From: Candidatus Jettenia sp. AMX2
GTDB lineage: Bacteria > Planctomycetota > Brocadiia > Brocadiales > Brocadiaceae
Direction: 5' to 3'
Assembly (NCBI GenBank): GCA_030583665.1
Contig: CP129469.1
Location: forward strand, 2,285,043 to 2,349,042
Length of the DNA: 64,000 bases
Shown here: piece by piece, positions 28,366 to 37,229 of the stretch
Layout of the letters: each line of letters opens with the position of its first letter
Numbering within the stretch: position 1 is the stretch's first letter
Program-made: the position numbers and the translations under genes
The notes under the pieces: generated by a model
Databases searched by the model: none
What the model was told of the DNA's origin: nothing
What the model saw: only the letters and a program-made list of their open reading frames with translations

Positions 28366-29022
28366 TCATTGTTGAGATTCCTCAAGCACTTCGGTATATT
28401 TACCCTCCAACTGAACCCTTACCAGCGCTGCTACCAATCTCGGAAAATCGTAACTGCCTGCAAGGTCTGCCAGTATCCTGACATTGTCTGTAAGTCCCAG
28501 ATTTTTGGCCCCAACAAGTGCTCTCTGATCTGCAAAAGGAAATAACTCTTCCCATGCAATCTGCACCTCACGAAAGAAGATGTCTACGCCAACATCGCCA
28601 ATACCTTTAAACTGTTTGAGAAGCATCCGTTCTTTCTCAGGCTTGCGGTCAGCCTCTTCCCGCAGGTTACGGAGATCACCTTTGTACTGGTCGAGCAACA
28701 ACTGAGCAGTGTCTCCCAGCATCCTAGAAGTACGCTCGTCATAGCGCGCATATCCGGACCGGTTCAACACTTTTGTCCTTTCAGCCCATCCGGCGGCAAT
28801 CATTTTTTCCGGTGTTGTCCATCCATGTTCAGTAAGCGATTGAGCAGCCCTGATTGCTATTTTATAACTAATCCGCGCGCTGAACAGCAATGCGGCACAG
28901 AGCAGGCGGAAAAGTACCGACGGAGTATTCTTTTTTACCGGAATACCGAGTTCTTCTGCAAAGGTACTTCCATATCTTCTAAGCAGCACCGTTATCATTT
29001 CCTGTTTTGAGGATTTTTCCAT
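28366..29022 (-). CDS. HhH-GPD-like DNA glycosylase/endonuclease III relative
   Basis: 218-residue all-helical protein resembling endonuclease III-type glycosylases. Seen: a helix-hairpin-helix FKGIGDVGVDIFF (about 151-163) followed at the right spacing by PFADQRALVG, where the Asp could be the catalytic residue; the usual catalytic Lys (LPGVGRKTA type) is not present at that position. No four-cysteine iron-sulfur cluster. I chose the ATG at 29022, with GGGGAG six bases upstream. A neighbouring gene encodes a MutY-like enzyme, so the region may serve base excision repair. Lesion specificity unknown. Confidence 0.65.
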   Translation of the reverse strand: MEKSSKQEMITVLLRRYGSTFAEELGIPVKKNTPSVLFRLLCAALLFSARISYKIAIRAAQSLTEHGWTTPEKMIAAGWAERTKVLNRSGYARYDERTSRMLGDTAQLLLDQYKGDLRNLREEADRKPEKERMLLKQFKGIGDVGVDIFFREVQIAWEELFPFADQRALVGAKNLGLTDNVRILADLAGSYDFPRLVAALVRVQLEGKYTEVLEESQQ

Positions 29023-29209
29023 ATGCATCTCCCCGTGCTGACATATTCTGCAACAAAGTAACAATACAGAGCGTCACGAATCAGATAAGAGTCCCCGTTT
29101 TCACTGGGATAAGCAGGTCATTCATGCAACCTGTTTTTACGGGGATAAAATCCGGCGGGAATTCTGAAAACAGATGAACGGTAACATAACCATTCACAGG
29201 CATCTTTTC

Positions 29210-30052
29210 CTATGCTATGGTAAATTTTCTCTTCTTTTTCTTAAGAAAACCTTCTCTCTCTAACCGGGACAGATTATTCCTAAGTTTTTCCGGACAAACC
29301 TGAAGCCTCTGTATAATTTCATGCTCGGAAAGGTACGATTCCTGAGTAATCACTTTAAGGATCATACCCCGAATCTGTCTGTTTGAACCCTGAAAAGGTG
29401 CTTGTTTCTGATAGTGAGCGCTTCTCCTGTTTGGGTTCTCATGATCACTTTTCAATAGTACCCCATAATCCATAAGCGCATAATACCATGCACGGGGATT
29501 GGCAGTATCCAAGGTACGCGCAACAAAAGGAAGTATCTCGATATCTTTAATGTCATCCTTATCCTGAAAAAAACAATGAATGAATACCCTCCGGATATTC
29601 GTTTCAATAAAGACTTCCGGTTTTTGAAATGCAAAAGCAGCAATTGCCGAAGCGGTTGCATTCCCAATGCCGGGAAAAGTTCTTAATGTTTCTGCAGAAG
29701 AGGGAATAGTTCCATGAAACTCATCAACAACCCTTCGTGCAATTTGCTTTAAAGCTATTGCACGGCGGTTATAACCTAACCCCTGCCATTCGTTCAATAC
29801 CTCTTGGAGTGTTGCACGGGCAAGGGAAAAAATATCCGGAAAAGTGTAAATAAACCATTTATATTTTTCTAAGACCTTTTGTACCTGTGTCTGCTGGAGC
29901 ATAATCTCTGATACGAGGATGTAATAAGGATTCTGTGTTGCCCTCCAGGGGAGATCACGGCCATATTTCTTAAAGTAACGGTATACGATTCCCCGGAATT
30001 TCTTTACTGCTGCATTTGTAAGAATTTGTTCTTGCTTTATCGTATCAGACAT
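29210..30052 (-). CDS. MutY-like DNA glycosylase without Fe-S cluster
   Basis: HhH-GPD superfamily glycosylase close to MutY by its N-terminal domain. Seen: RDLPWRATQNPYYILVSEIM (32-51) with Glu49 at the MutY catalytic Glu position, MLQQTQV, GLGYNRRA (91-98), and HhH FPGIGNATASAI (126-137). At the MutY catalytic Asp position the protein has Glu150 (VFIETNIRRV). The C-terminal four-cysteine [4Fe-4S] loop is absent; a winged-helix-like, Lys-rich domain (about 225-280) replaces the MutT-like domain. 280 aa, shorter than MutY (about 350). Probably a divergent A/G-type or thymine glycosylase. Confidence 0.75.
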   Translation of the reverse strand: MSDTIKQEQILTNAAVKKFRGIVYRYFKKYGRDLPWRATQNPYYILVSEIMLQQTQVQKVLEKYKWFIYTFPDIFSLARATLQEVLNEWQGLGYNRRAIALKQIARRVVDEFHGTIPSSAETLRTFPGIGNATASAIAAFAFQKPEVFIETNIRRVFIHCFFQDKDDIKDIEILPFVARTLDTANPRAWYYALMDYGVLLKSDHENPNRRSAHYQKQAPFQGSNRQIRGMILKVITQESYLSEHEIIQRLQVCPEKLRNNLSRLEREGFLKKKKRKFTIA

Positions 30053-30539
30053 TAAGATTATTTTTTTGGTTTATGACATTCTCTCTGCGGGAGTCGCCGT
30101 TCAGGTTATCATAACAACCTGCTTATAAAGCCAAAAGTTTCGTAACAATTTCATTTTTTAAAAAACGCTCATAATAGCGATTTTTACCGCACAGTGTAGG
30201 GGCGAAGTATTTACTCTATATTGGTATCCATGCGTTCATAACCAAACCGACAAATGCTTCTCCCCCTACTTTTTCAAAAAACGAAATTGTTACAAAGTTA
30301 CTGCTCTTTGAAAAATGCCGGCTAATATCTGATGTTTCTTGGATTAAGCACTGAAAACCTGGCTTGTTATGCTATAACCTAAAGCGGCTCCTTTACCTGA
30401 TAATTGGCAAAAACTATCTATCTGAAGAAGGAATACAAATTTCGTAATGCTAACAGGGAGGGATTTTTGCTAAAACAATTACAACCAGCAACAAAAGCCA
30501 AATAATGACCTATCCGGATCAAATAATCCGGTTTTGCAT
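30053..30539. other. Intergenic region with a MITE-like inverted repeat pair
   Basis: About 490 bases with no recognisable gene. GTAACAATTTCATTTTTT at 30142-30159 is matched by an inverted copy at 30271-30293 (GTAACAATTTCGTTTTTT on the other strand), enclosing about 105 bases that include a TAGGGGCGAAGT fragment. The arrangement is like a short non-autonomous element or two arms of a larger hairpin. Confidence 0.45.
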
Positions 30540-30782
30540 TCAAGTTTCTTCTATTTTCTTTTTCATCCTTTCGAATTCATGTTCGGTAATTTCTCCCCGC
30601 GCAAAACGTTTTTCCAAAATTTCCAGAGGCGATTCCCCTGAAGCGAAATCCGTAGTATCGGTAGTTATATCTTTAGACTTTTTTCCCATTACAACGAGCT
30701 CGTATTTTACAATCAAATAAACCCCTAAACCAATTACCAAAAAGAATATCAGCCACGTAAACGGGTCATAAAACCAGAACAT
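30540..30782 (-). CDS. SHOCT-domain small membrane protein 4
   Basis: 80 residues: one N-terminal membrane helix (about 8-27), a short basic linker and a C-terminal SHOCT (short C-terminal) domain with the pattern LEILEKRFARGEITEHEFERM (broken here by two helices). GGAGAG precedes the ATG at 30782. It is the last of four tandem paralogs on the minus strand (30540-31934). SHOCT domains are thought to mediate oligomerisation or protein contacts; function unknown. Confidence 0.8.
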   Translation of the reverse strand: MFWFYDPFTWLIFFLVIGLGVYLIVKYELVVMGKKSKDITTDTTDFASGESPLEILEKRFARGEITEHEFERMKKKIEET

Positions 30783-30902
30783 CTAATCTCTCCTTCCCTT
30801 CTACATTTGCAAGAAATATAATTGAGTAAATTCCGGGATAAAGCATTTGTCCACAACAGTAAGTGTGAATATATTCTCTCAACTCGTACCATGGCTCCAT
30901 CA

Positions 30903-31166
30903 TTATGTTTCTTCCAATTTTTTTTTCATTCTTTCAAATTCCTGTTCGGTAATCTCTCCCCGTGCAAAGCGTTTTTCCAAAATACCCAAAGGAGATTCTC
31001 CTCCTATTGCAGAAGAACCGCTACTAAGTTGCTTTCTTACCTCCTTGGTTGTAATAACAAGTTTGTATTTAACAAACAAGTAAAGAGCCACACCGATAAC
31101 AAGAAAAAAAAGCAGCCAATTAAATGGCCCATACCACATGAACAACAACTTCACCACCGACACCAT
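30903..31166 (-). CDS. SHOCT-domain small membrane protein 3
   Basis: 87 residues: membrane helix at about 14-32 and a C-terminal SHOCT domain (ILEKRFARGEITEQEFERMK). Start: the ATG at 31166, with GGGAGG eight bases upstream; a TTG one codon earlier is possible. At the DNA level the last 60 coding bases closely resemble copies 2 and 4, indicating recent tandem duplication. The linker differs (Ser/Gly-rich, GSSAIGGESP). Confidence 0.8.
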   Translation of the reverse strand: MVSVVKLLFMWYGPFNWLLFFLVIGVALYLFVKYKLVITTKEVRKQLSSGSSAIGGESPLGILEKRFARGEITEQEFERMKKKLEET

Positions 31167-31253
31167 CAAATTTCCCTCCCCTTTAGATACTTATGCATAC
31201 AAACGTCAGTATTAAAATTTTAACTATTGCTCTTTTTATATAAATTAGTTCCT

Positions 31254-31278
31254 CAAAGTCCCCCTTAAAAAAGGGGGT
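31254..31278. repeat. AAAGTCCCCCTT-type inverted repeat
   Basis: CCCCCTT and AAGGGGG arms separated by a few As. Relatives at 8817-8840 and 44190-44213. Lies between SHOCT genes 2 and 3. Confidence 0.6.
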
Positions 31279-31324
31279 CGTCGTAAAACCGCTTAAATTA
31301 AATGAAAATTCCTATACAATTAAA

Positions 31325-31576
31325 TTATTTTCTTATTTTTCCCTTAAGCCGTATAAATTCCTGTTCGGTAATCTCTCCCCGTGCAAAACGCTTCTCCAGA
31401 ATCTCCACAGCCGACTCCCGTCTGAAATTACCTTTACCGATCTCCTTTCTGGCAGTTCTCGTAGCCTTAGCAACTTTATATTTAATAAATACATAGAGAG
31501 CTATACCAGCTATGAGAAAAAAAAGCAACCAATTGAGAGGAGCATACAGCATAACCATCATTTTCATTACCCACAT
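31325..31576 (-). CDS. SHOCT-domain small membrane protein 2
   Basis: 83 residues from the ATG at 31576; a GTG one codon upstream also sits at a good distance from GGAGGG. Membrane helix at about 12-30, a basic linker (KVAKATRTARKEIGKGNFRR) and the SHOCT domain ILEKRFARGEITEQEFIRLK. Closest to copies 3 and 4 in its SHOCT region. Confidence 0.8.
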   Translation of the reverse strand: MWVMKMMVMLYAPLNWLLFFLIAGIALYVFIKYKVAKATRTARKEIGKGNFRRESAVEILEKRFARGEITEQEFIRLKGKIRK

Positions 31577-31733
31577 CACCAGGCATCCCTCCGACTTACA
31601 AGCCCATCCACAGAAATATCTTTCTTAAAGTTTATGATATTATTTTTTTGTTTAAGCTAATTAGAGACAAACAAAGTTCGTTAATATCTCCAAAAAACCG
31701 CCTAAATATTCAGAAAATTCTTATACAGTTAAT

Positions 31734-31934
31734 TTACTTTTCTATCCTTTCTTTCAGTTTTATAAATTCGTGATCAGTAATTTCACCTTTGGCATAACGC
31801 TTTTTCAGGATGTCTAAAGCTGATTCCCTGACATTAATTATTTGCTGACATTGCTCTCCTTTGCTGGCCCTGTATTCAATAAAAAAATAGACGACAAAAC
31901 CGATTATAAGTATATCAATTAACCAGCCCGCCAT
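31734..31934 (-). CDS. SHOCT-domain small membrane protein 1
   Basis: 66 residues, the shortest and most diverged copy and the first in transcription order. Membrane helix at about 3-20 and SHOCT domain ILKKRYAKGEITDHEFIKLK. GGGAGG precedes the ATG by eight bases. Bases downstream of its stop resemble those downstream of copy 2, so the duplicated unit included flanking DNA. Confidence 0.78.
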   Translation of the reverse strand: MAGWLIDILIIGFVVYFFIEYRASKGEQCQQIINVRESALDILKKRYAKGEITDHEFIKLKERIEK

Positions 31935-32337
31935 GAATGTTTCCTCCCATTAACGGTTGTTGAGTTCCCTAGGCATAACACATCAACTACTAGATATAAT
32001 AACATATAATATTTATATTACCGGCATTATATTAAAAATTTCACATATTTTCAATAATCATTACAATTAAAATTTCACTCTATTAAAAATAATGGATTTG
32101 TCCGGTTTTTGCCAAAACATCAGAACATGGCAAACCCTCAGATGAGAAAATAAAGCTATCAGTAAAATTGCCGGTATCGTAATTTTTTACTTGATTCTAC
32201 AAGTCTTCTATAGTATATAACAAAGTAGATATTAACCACGAAAAAATGAACTTTTACGAAATAAAATCCAGACAACCCCAGAGTTTATCCTATATCGTGA
32301 TATATAACACCCTTTTTAAATTATGAGGAGGATTGGT
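31935..32337. other. AT-rich divergent intergenic region
   Basis: About 400 bases between the SHOCT array (minus) and dodecin (plus). Very AT-rich (31980-32090). Apart from the dodecin promoter no structure was recognised. Confidence 0.4.
32191..32219 (+). promoter_or_regulatory. Probable dodecin promoter
   Basis: TTGATT (32191-32196) and TATATA (32214-32219) with a 17-base spacer, about 120 bases upstream of the dodecin start codon. Confidence 0.5.
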
Positions 32338-32556
32338 ATGGCAGGTAGTGTCTATAAGATAATTGAACTGGTCGGAACAAGTACTGAATCGTGGGAAAAA
32401 GCTGCCATGAATGCGGTTGAAACAGCATCGAAAACCATTCAGGATCTTCGTGTTGCTGAAATCGCCGAACTCGATATGCACATTGAGGATGGTAAAGTAC
32501 AAGCCTACAGGGCAAAGGTAAAGCTATCATTTAAGTGCCATGCTGATAAGGACTAG
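32338..32556 (+). CDS. Dodecin
   Basis: Small flavin-binding or flavin-sequestering protein that forms hollow dodecamers. Seen: 72 residues with the family pattern VYKIIELVGTSTESWEKAAM (4-23), including the Trp that sandwiches the isoalloxazine ring, then AVETASKTIQDLRVAEI and a final beta strand YRAKVKLSFK. The ATG at 32338 follows GAGGAGG by about six bases; an in-frame ATG at 32323 overlaps that ribosome binding site and is unlikely. Fits a cell rich in flavoproteins. Confidence 0.93.
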   Translation: MAGSVYKIIELVGTSTESWEKAAMNAVETASKTIQDLRVAEIAELDMHIEDGKVQAYRAKVKLSFKCHADKD

Positions 32557-32564
32557 AAACAAGA

Positions 32565-33794
32565 TTATTTTTGGCACCTTATCATAAATTGGTCAATAAG
32601 TTCTAAATGGTCTTTTTCAAATTCCCTCACAAAGGTGTCGTCACAAGGCAACCCCTTTGTTATATCATACCGAAGGCCAAAGACTTTACATTCTAACAAT
32701 ATATTATTTTTATCGTCCGTATCTGCTATGATATCCAGAAAGTGATAGGCAGTTGAAAATTCCATACAACGAAAACCATCAAATGAAATTTCAGAAATAT
32801 TATATTCGCCCGTGCCAGATAAATCAGCACCACCTCCCCCTGTGATAACATAAACAGGTATTTGCACATTCCCTGATTCATCCACCCTGCCTATTCGCTG
32901 ATAGTTATGATCATGACCGCTCATAATCAATACAATATTATTGGATACATCATTAAAAAACCTTGTGTATCGCTCCCGGAATCTGTACTCCCAGGATTGC
33001 TTATCCGTCAGGCTTTTATAACCATAGTTTCCTATAGAATAGGGCGGATAATGCTGAAGTACAACCTTAGGCCCGCCAAAATGTTTTAATTCCTCCAGAA
33101 ACCATTGAAGCTGCTCCTCGTCATCGGGTAATAAGGAATTTAAGACAATAAATTTTATGTTTAATCCATTCACCTTACGTAGAAAGGAATACCATGACCG
33201 CCCATTTGCACCATCATCAAGCACCTCGTTCAGATAAGAGGTGTATGCAGGATCTAACCTATCCTTAAATTCTTTATGTAATACCTGGTGGCTCCTTGTC
33301 TTTATCTGTGATTCCTTCATAGATGCAATTTCCTCTGATAATTTTAGCCACAGATCTTTTAGCTTACTAGCTGTCAACATATTTTCCATAGTAGCTGCCG
33401 ATAAATGAATTTCTTCTTTTTGTATTATTTCCATTATTTCACGTATCAGCGAATCTACCTTTTCCGTAACTATAATCTCGTGATTGCCAATGGCAGGATA
33501 GAGAGGAATCATCTTCTCTCCAGCATAGTTCCTGGCAATTATTTCCAGAAACCGGTCAAACTCGTTATAGTAAATCATGTCTCCCGAAAATAAAACAAAA
33601 TCAGGCTCCATCTGGCTTATAACTTTTGCAATAGCATCATGTTTTCGCTGTGGTTTTTCCATTGTCTGTATATTCTGGCGGGTATCTCCATATGCAATAA
33701 AATGCAATCCCCCTGCATAAATGAGCTGAGGAAAAAGAAAAAAACCAATAAGGAGGCTATATATCAGTAAGAATATTTTAGTTTTTTTTAGCAT
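32565..33794 (-). CDS. Exported calcineurin-like metallophosphoesterase
   Basis: 409-residue two-metal phosphoesterase of the purple-acid-phosphatase/calcineurin-like type. Seen: N-terminal signal peptide (about 1-27), then metal motifs GDTR, FSGDMIYY, GNHEI, a central QHYPPYS (His) and GHDHNYQR, in the canonical order. A helical insertion (about 95-160) lies between GNHE and the later His motif. The ATG at 33794 has AGGAAG eight bases upstream; a TTG at 33812 in frame is less likely. Probably periplasmic; substrate unknown. It is convergent with dodecin (8 bases between stop codons). Confidence 0.88.
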   Translation of the reverse strand: MLKKTKIFLLIYSLLIGFFLFPQLIYAGGLHFIAYGDTRQNIQTMEKPQRKHDAIAKVISQMEPDFVLFSGDMIYYNEFDRFLEIIARNYAGEKMIPLYPAIGNHEIIVTEKVDSLIREIMEIIQKEEIHLSAATMENMLTASKLKDLWLKLSEEIASMKESQIKTRSHQVLHKEFKDRLDPAYTSYLNEVLDDGANGRSWYSFLRKVNGLNIKFIVLNSLLPDDEEQLQWFLEELKHFGGPKVVLQHYPPYSIGNYGYKSLTDKQSWEYRFRERYTRFFNDVSNNIVLIMSGHDHNYQRIGRVDESGNVQIPVYVITGGGGADLSGTGEYNISEISFDGFRCMEFSTAYHFLDIIADTDDKNNILLECKVFGLRYDITKGLPCDDTFVREFEKDHLELIDQFMIRCQK

Positions 33795-33935
33795 ATGGAG
33801 CACTTCCTGCAAATAGCTATGGTCTTATTGCAATACCTTTGTTTTTCGTTTCCCGAAAAAAACCCGTTAAAGAGTTGCCTGCTTAAGCTTTTCAGGTTTT
33901 CTCCGGCAATCCTAAAGTATCAATGCTTTTTTCTC

Positions 33936-34655
33936 TTATCTTTTAACGGTTTCCCGCCCCCTTTGAGCCTGGTATATCACGCCTAAAGCAAAATAGGATT
34001 TATAATCATCAGGATCGATCTCCTGTGCTTTTTTCAGGAATTTAATAGCATCATCATACTGTTCTTTTTTCGCATACGCAATACCGAGATTATAGAATGC
34101 TTCCGAATATTCAGGATTAATACTTATGGCCTTTTCAAATGCAACTATAGATTCATCTATATTACCCATTGAGACATAGGTAACGCCAACATTATAATAT
34201 CCCTTATCAAATTTCGGGTCAAGGTCTACAGTTCTTTTAAATGCCTCCAACGCTAATTTGTATCTCCTCTTTGCATAATATACAATTCCCAGGTTGTAGT
34301 GTGCATCAATATATTGTGGCAGTATTTCTGTAGCTTTTTTCAGTGATTCAATAGCTTCGTCTAACAGGCCTGCCTCATAATAAACAACTCCAAGATTGTT
34401 ATAAGCTTTCACAAAATTGGGATCTATTTCTATCGCCTTTTTATATCTCTCAATCGCCTCGTTGACCATTCCTTTTTCACTATACACAACCCCAAGATTA
34501 TAATGCGCATCAACGTGATCCGGTTTTTTTTCTATAACCTTCTGAAAGGCTTTCATTGAAGCTTCCAGAAACTCATTAGCATCCTGACCCTGGCTATACC
34601 CTGTCTTCATGAAAAGTAATGCCATAAAAAGTAATATGCTGCACCAAATTTTCAT
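33936..34655 (-). CDS. Exported TPR-repeat protein
   Basis: 239 residues: a signal peptide (MKIWCSILLFMALLFMKTGY) followed by six consecutive canonical 34-residue TPR units from about 30 to 235 (for example AHYNLGVVYSEKGMVNEAIE and KAYNNLGVVYYEAGLLDEAI). GGAGG lies four bases before the ATG. Such all-TPR exported proteins act as protein-interaction scaffolds, here in the periplasm. It follows the membrane protein at 34680 by 24 bases and is likely in one operon with it. Confidence 0.85.
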   Translation of the reverse strand: MKIWCSILLFMALLFMKTGYSQGQDANEFLEASMKAFQKVIEKKPDHVDAHYNLGVVYSEKGMVNEAIERYKKAIEIDPNFVKAYNNLGVVYYEAGLLDEAIESLKKATEILPQYIDAHYNLGIVYYAKRRYKLALEAFKRTVDLDPKFDKGYYNVGVTYVSMGNIDESIVAFEKAISINPEYSEAFYNLGIAYAKKEQYDDAIKFLKKAQEIDPDDYKSYFALGVIYQAQRGRETVKR

Positions 34656-34679
34656 ACCGCCTCCTTTTATACCTGAATT

Positions 34680-35633
34680 TTAATTTATCGTTATAATGCC
34701 TTCCTTCAGGGGCTTACCCAATGTCATTACAGGAACCAGCGTTTCGGCTTCAGGCAAGTCAGACAAAGGGTGCCGTCTTTTAATCCCTTCCAATTCCTGA
34801 TCAGGCATTTCATGGCTGAATCTCAAGTCTGTAATTACTGTGCCAGAGCTTCTCACTGGTAATGCAACCTTATATTCATTAACAACAGATACAATTTCTT
34901 CACCCGCCAAAGGGGCAAGGAATGCTACAGGTAATAATTTTAAGCTCCTCTTGTCCAGAACATCCCGGATCATATATTTATGTCCGTTTAAAAAGACAAA
35001 TTCCAACCCCAAAATCTCTGTTCTTATATCGCCATTACGGGGCAGTCCGATTTTATATTCTTCTACGCTATCAGTAATACCACTCATTGCTGTGGGTCCG
35101 TTTGCAGGAACAGGCAGCACTAGCTCAAGACCTACTTTTACCGGAGTAGCTATCGGCCCTCTTAACTGATCCAGTGATAAATCCGGCATAGGTATTTCCG
35201 GCGGAAATACATCCGGAATTCTCCTCGGTGATAGAACGGCAAGGGGACCTTTCTCGATAGTCTGTGCAATTTTATTTACAAGCAAATCCCCCACTAACAA
35301 TCTTTTAAAAGGTGCGTCTTCTTTCACAATCCTCAGGAAATAATAATTTGCATAGATTGCTACAACCCCGAATCCTATAATAATAACCAAGGTAAATAGC
35401 CTTGAGATGTAAGGGAAAAACCTCATAATCAAAAGGAATAAGGATACGAAGATAAAAGCAGACGTTCCAACTTCTATAAGACCTGCCTGTGGCGAACCCG
35501 TCGCTGAAAAATAGACCAGGGTGAGAACTATAATAAAGAACAAAACGCAAAGGAAAATAACCAAGTGCCTCAACGTATTTGCAGATACCCAAAAATCAGA
35601 CTTCTTTGTTGGTTCAACGGATGGATTATTCAT
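34680..35633 (-). CDS. Hypothetical membrane protein with C-terminal soluble domain
   Basis: Not recognised. 317 residues: three membrane helices in the first 105 residues (about 21-46, 54-73, 76-98), then a soluble region with repeated similar stretches such as VGLELVLPVPANGP, LGLEFVFLNGHKYM and VNEYKVALPVRSSG. The repetition suggests a beta-rich domain probably outside the cytoplasm. The ATG at 35633 is the only sensible start. It is upstream of the TPR protein gene. Function unknown. Confidence 0.6.
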   Translation of the reverse strand: MNNPSVEPTKKSDFWVSANTLRHLVIFLCVLFFIIVLTLVYFSATGSPQAGLIEVGTSAFIFVSLFLLIMRFFPYISRLFTLVIIIGFGVVAIYANYYFLRIVKEDAPFKRLLVGDLLVNKIAQTIEKGPLAVLSPRRIPDVFPPEIPMPDLSLDQLRGPIATPVKVGLELVLPVPANGPTAMSGITDSVEEYKIGLPRNGDIRTEILGLEFVFLNGHKYMIRDVLDKRSLKLLPVAFLAPLAGEEIVSVVNEYKVALPVRSSGTVITDLRFSHEMPDQELEGIKRRHPLSDLPEAETLVPVMTLGKPLKEGIITIN

Positions 35634-35792
35634 TTGTATAAACTATTTGTTATGAAAAAAGATTATTTGTTACGGACTAGTCTGGACTACTCCAGACACA
35701 GGAAAATGTATGGCTTGTCTGCTATTTAACTGCGTTCTCTTCAAAAATGCAAGTGATAAATTATATTATTGCTGGTATTTAGCATTTAACAA

Positions 35793-35822
35793 TTGACAGA
35801 TAGTCTTACTAAATAGTAGTAT
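35793..35822 (+). promoter_or_regulatory. Possible mgtE promoter
   Basis: TTGACA (35793-35798) and TAGTAT (35817-35822) with an 18-base spacer, about 70 bases upstream of mgtE. No Mg2+-sensing M-box riboswitch structure was recognised in the 250-base upstream region. Confidence 0.4.
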
Positions 35823-35888
35823 TTCCAATTACGCTTCCACCCGGAAATTGCATTCTTTATTATAAATAGGGTACTTCATTATTTCCTT

Positions 35889-37229
35889 ATGGATGATTTA
35901 ATAAGAAATTCATTACTGCAAAACATTCACGAAAATAAATGGCAGGATATCAGGAATCAGGTTATGAAACTTTCTGTACCTGAGATCGCGGATGTTTTTT
36001 TAGATATAGAGCCTGATTCAAGATTGCCGGTTCTCCGCCTTTTGCCGGAAAAGGTATCTGTTGCGGTATTTTCTTATATCCCCTCTGAACTTCAGAAAGA
36101 ATTGATAGAACATCTGACCACAGATGAAAAAAGAAAATTACTGTCGTTAATGCACCCTGATGACCGGACTAGATTATTTGAAGGAATGCCTGATGAAGTA
36201 ACGAAAGAACTGCTTACCTTACTAAGCCCTGAAGACCTTCAGGAATCGGAAGAGCTTCTTGGATATCCTAAAGAAAGTATTGGCCGGTTAATGACAACCG
36301 AATATCTTGCTGTTTATCCTGACTGGAATATTGGACAGGCGTTGGGACAAATACGCAGATATGGGAAATTGAGTGAAACGGTAAACAACATGTATGTTAT
36401 TGACAGGCATGAATTATTGCTCGGAGTAATTACCTTAACAGACGTTATTCTCAGCGAGCCTTCCGACCCGATTGAAAAAATTATGATAAAAGATATCGTA
36501 ACCCTAAACCCCTATGATGATCGTGAACGCGCTTCAGAAATAATGCAGGAATACGATATAACGATACTTCCTGTCGTTGATTCAAATGGTGTTATGCTCG
36601 GTATTGTTACCATTGATGACGTTTTTGATGTTGCTGTGGAGGAAACGACAGAAGATTTCCAGAAATCCTCTGCTGTTACACCGTTCACTACCAGCTATCG
36701 CGGAACAAGCATCTTCCAGCTCTTCCATAAGAGAATCGTATGGCTGATACTTCTTGTATTCGCCAACCTTGCATCGTCAGGGGTAATTGCAACCTTTGAA
36801 GAAACGCTTACCTCGTATATAGTGCTTGCCTTTTTTATTCCTCTTTTGATTGACAGCGGGGGAAACGCAGGATCTCAATCTGCAACCCTGATGATCCGGT
36901 CTATTGCTACCGGTGATGTTGCTATTTCCCAATGGTTTCGTACCTTTATGAAGGAAATAGGTGTTGGTTTAACACTGGGCATTGCAATGGGCAGCGCAGC
37001 TACAGTACTGGGATTATTCCATGGAGGATACCAGATTGGACTTGTCGTAGGGATTTCTATGATGTCAATTATCCTTATAGCCAATCTCATCGGAGCATCA
37101 CTTCCTTTTATATTCAGCCGGTTTAAAATGGATCCGGCAATTGCAAGCGGCCCGCTTGTTACGACAATTGTTGATGTTTGCGGATTATTCTTTTACTTCA
37201 CGATAGCCCGTATTCTGCTACGTGTCTGA
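35889..37229 (+). CDS. mgtE: Magnesium transporter MgtE
   Basis: Homodimeric Mg2+ channel. Seen: the full domain series, N-terminal superhelical domain (about 1-130, with LLSLMHPDDRTRLFEGMPDE), two CBS domains (about 133-255) with Mg-sensing acidic residues, the plug helix region and five membrane helices (about 280-446) with IDSGGNAGSQSATLMIRSIA, the conserved pore block. 446 aa is standard. Its last 12 bases overlap the end of the convergent nuclease gene. A shorter relative lacking the N domain is at 51271. Confidence 0.95.
   Translation: MDDLIRNSLLQNIHENKWQDIRNQVMKLSVPEIADVFLDIEPDSRLPVLRLLPEKVSVAVFSYIPSELQKELIEHLTTDEKRKLLSLMHPDDRTRLFEGMPDEVTKELLTLLSPEDLQESEELLGYPKESIGRLMTTEYLAVYPDWNIGQALGQIRRYGKLSETVNNMYVIDRHELLLGVITLTDVILSEPSDPIEKIMIKDIVTLNPYDDRERASEIMQEYDITILPVVDSNGVMLGIVTIDDVFDVAVEETTEDFQKSSAVTPFTTSYRGTSIFQLFHKRIVWLILLVFANLASSGVIATFEETLTSYIVLAFFIPLLIDSGGNAGSQSATLMIRSIATGDVAISQWFRTFMKEIGVGLTLGIAMGSAATVLGLFHGGYQIGLVVGISMMSIILIANLIGASLPFIFSRFKMDPAIASGPLVTTIVDVCGLFFYFTIARILLRV

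Noticed and set aside
35634-35888. Mg2+ riboswitch (M-box or ykoK type) upstream of mgtE
   Set aside because: No recognisable conserved loops or extended helices in the leader.
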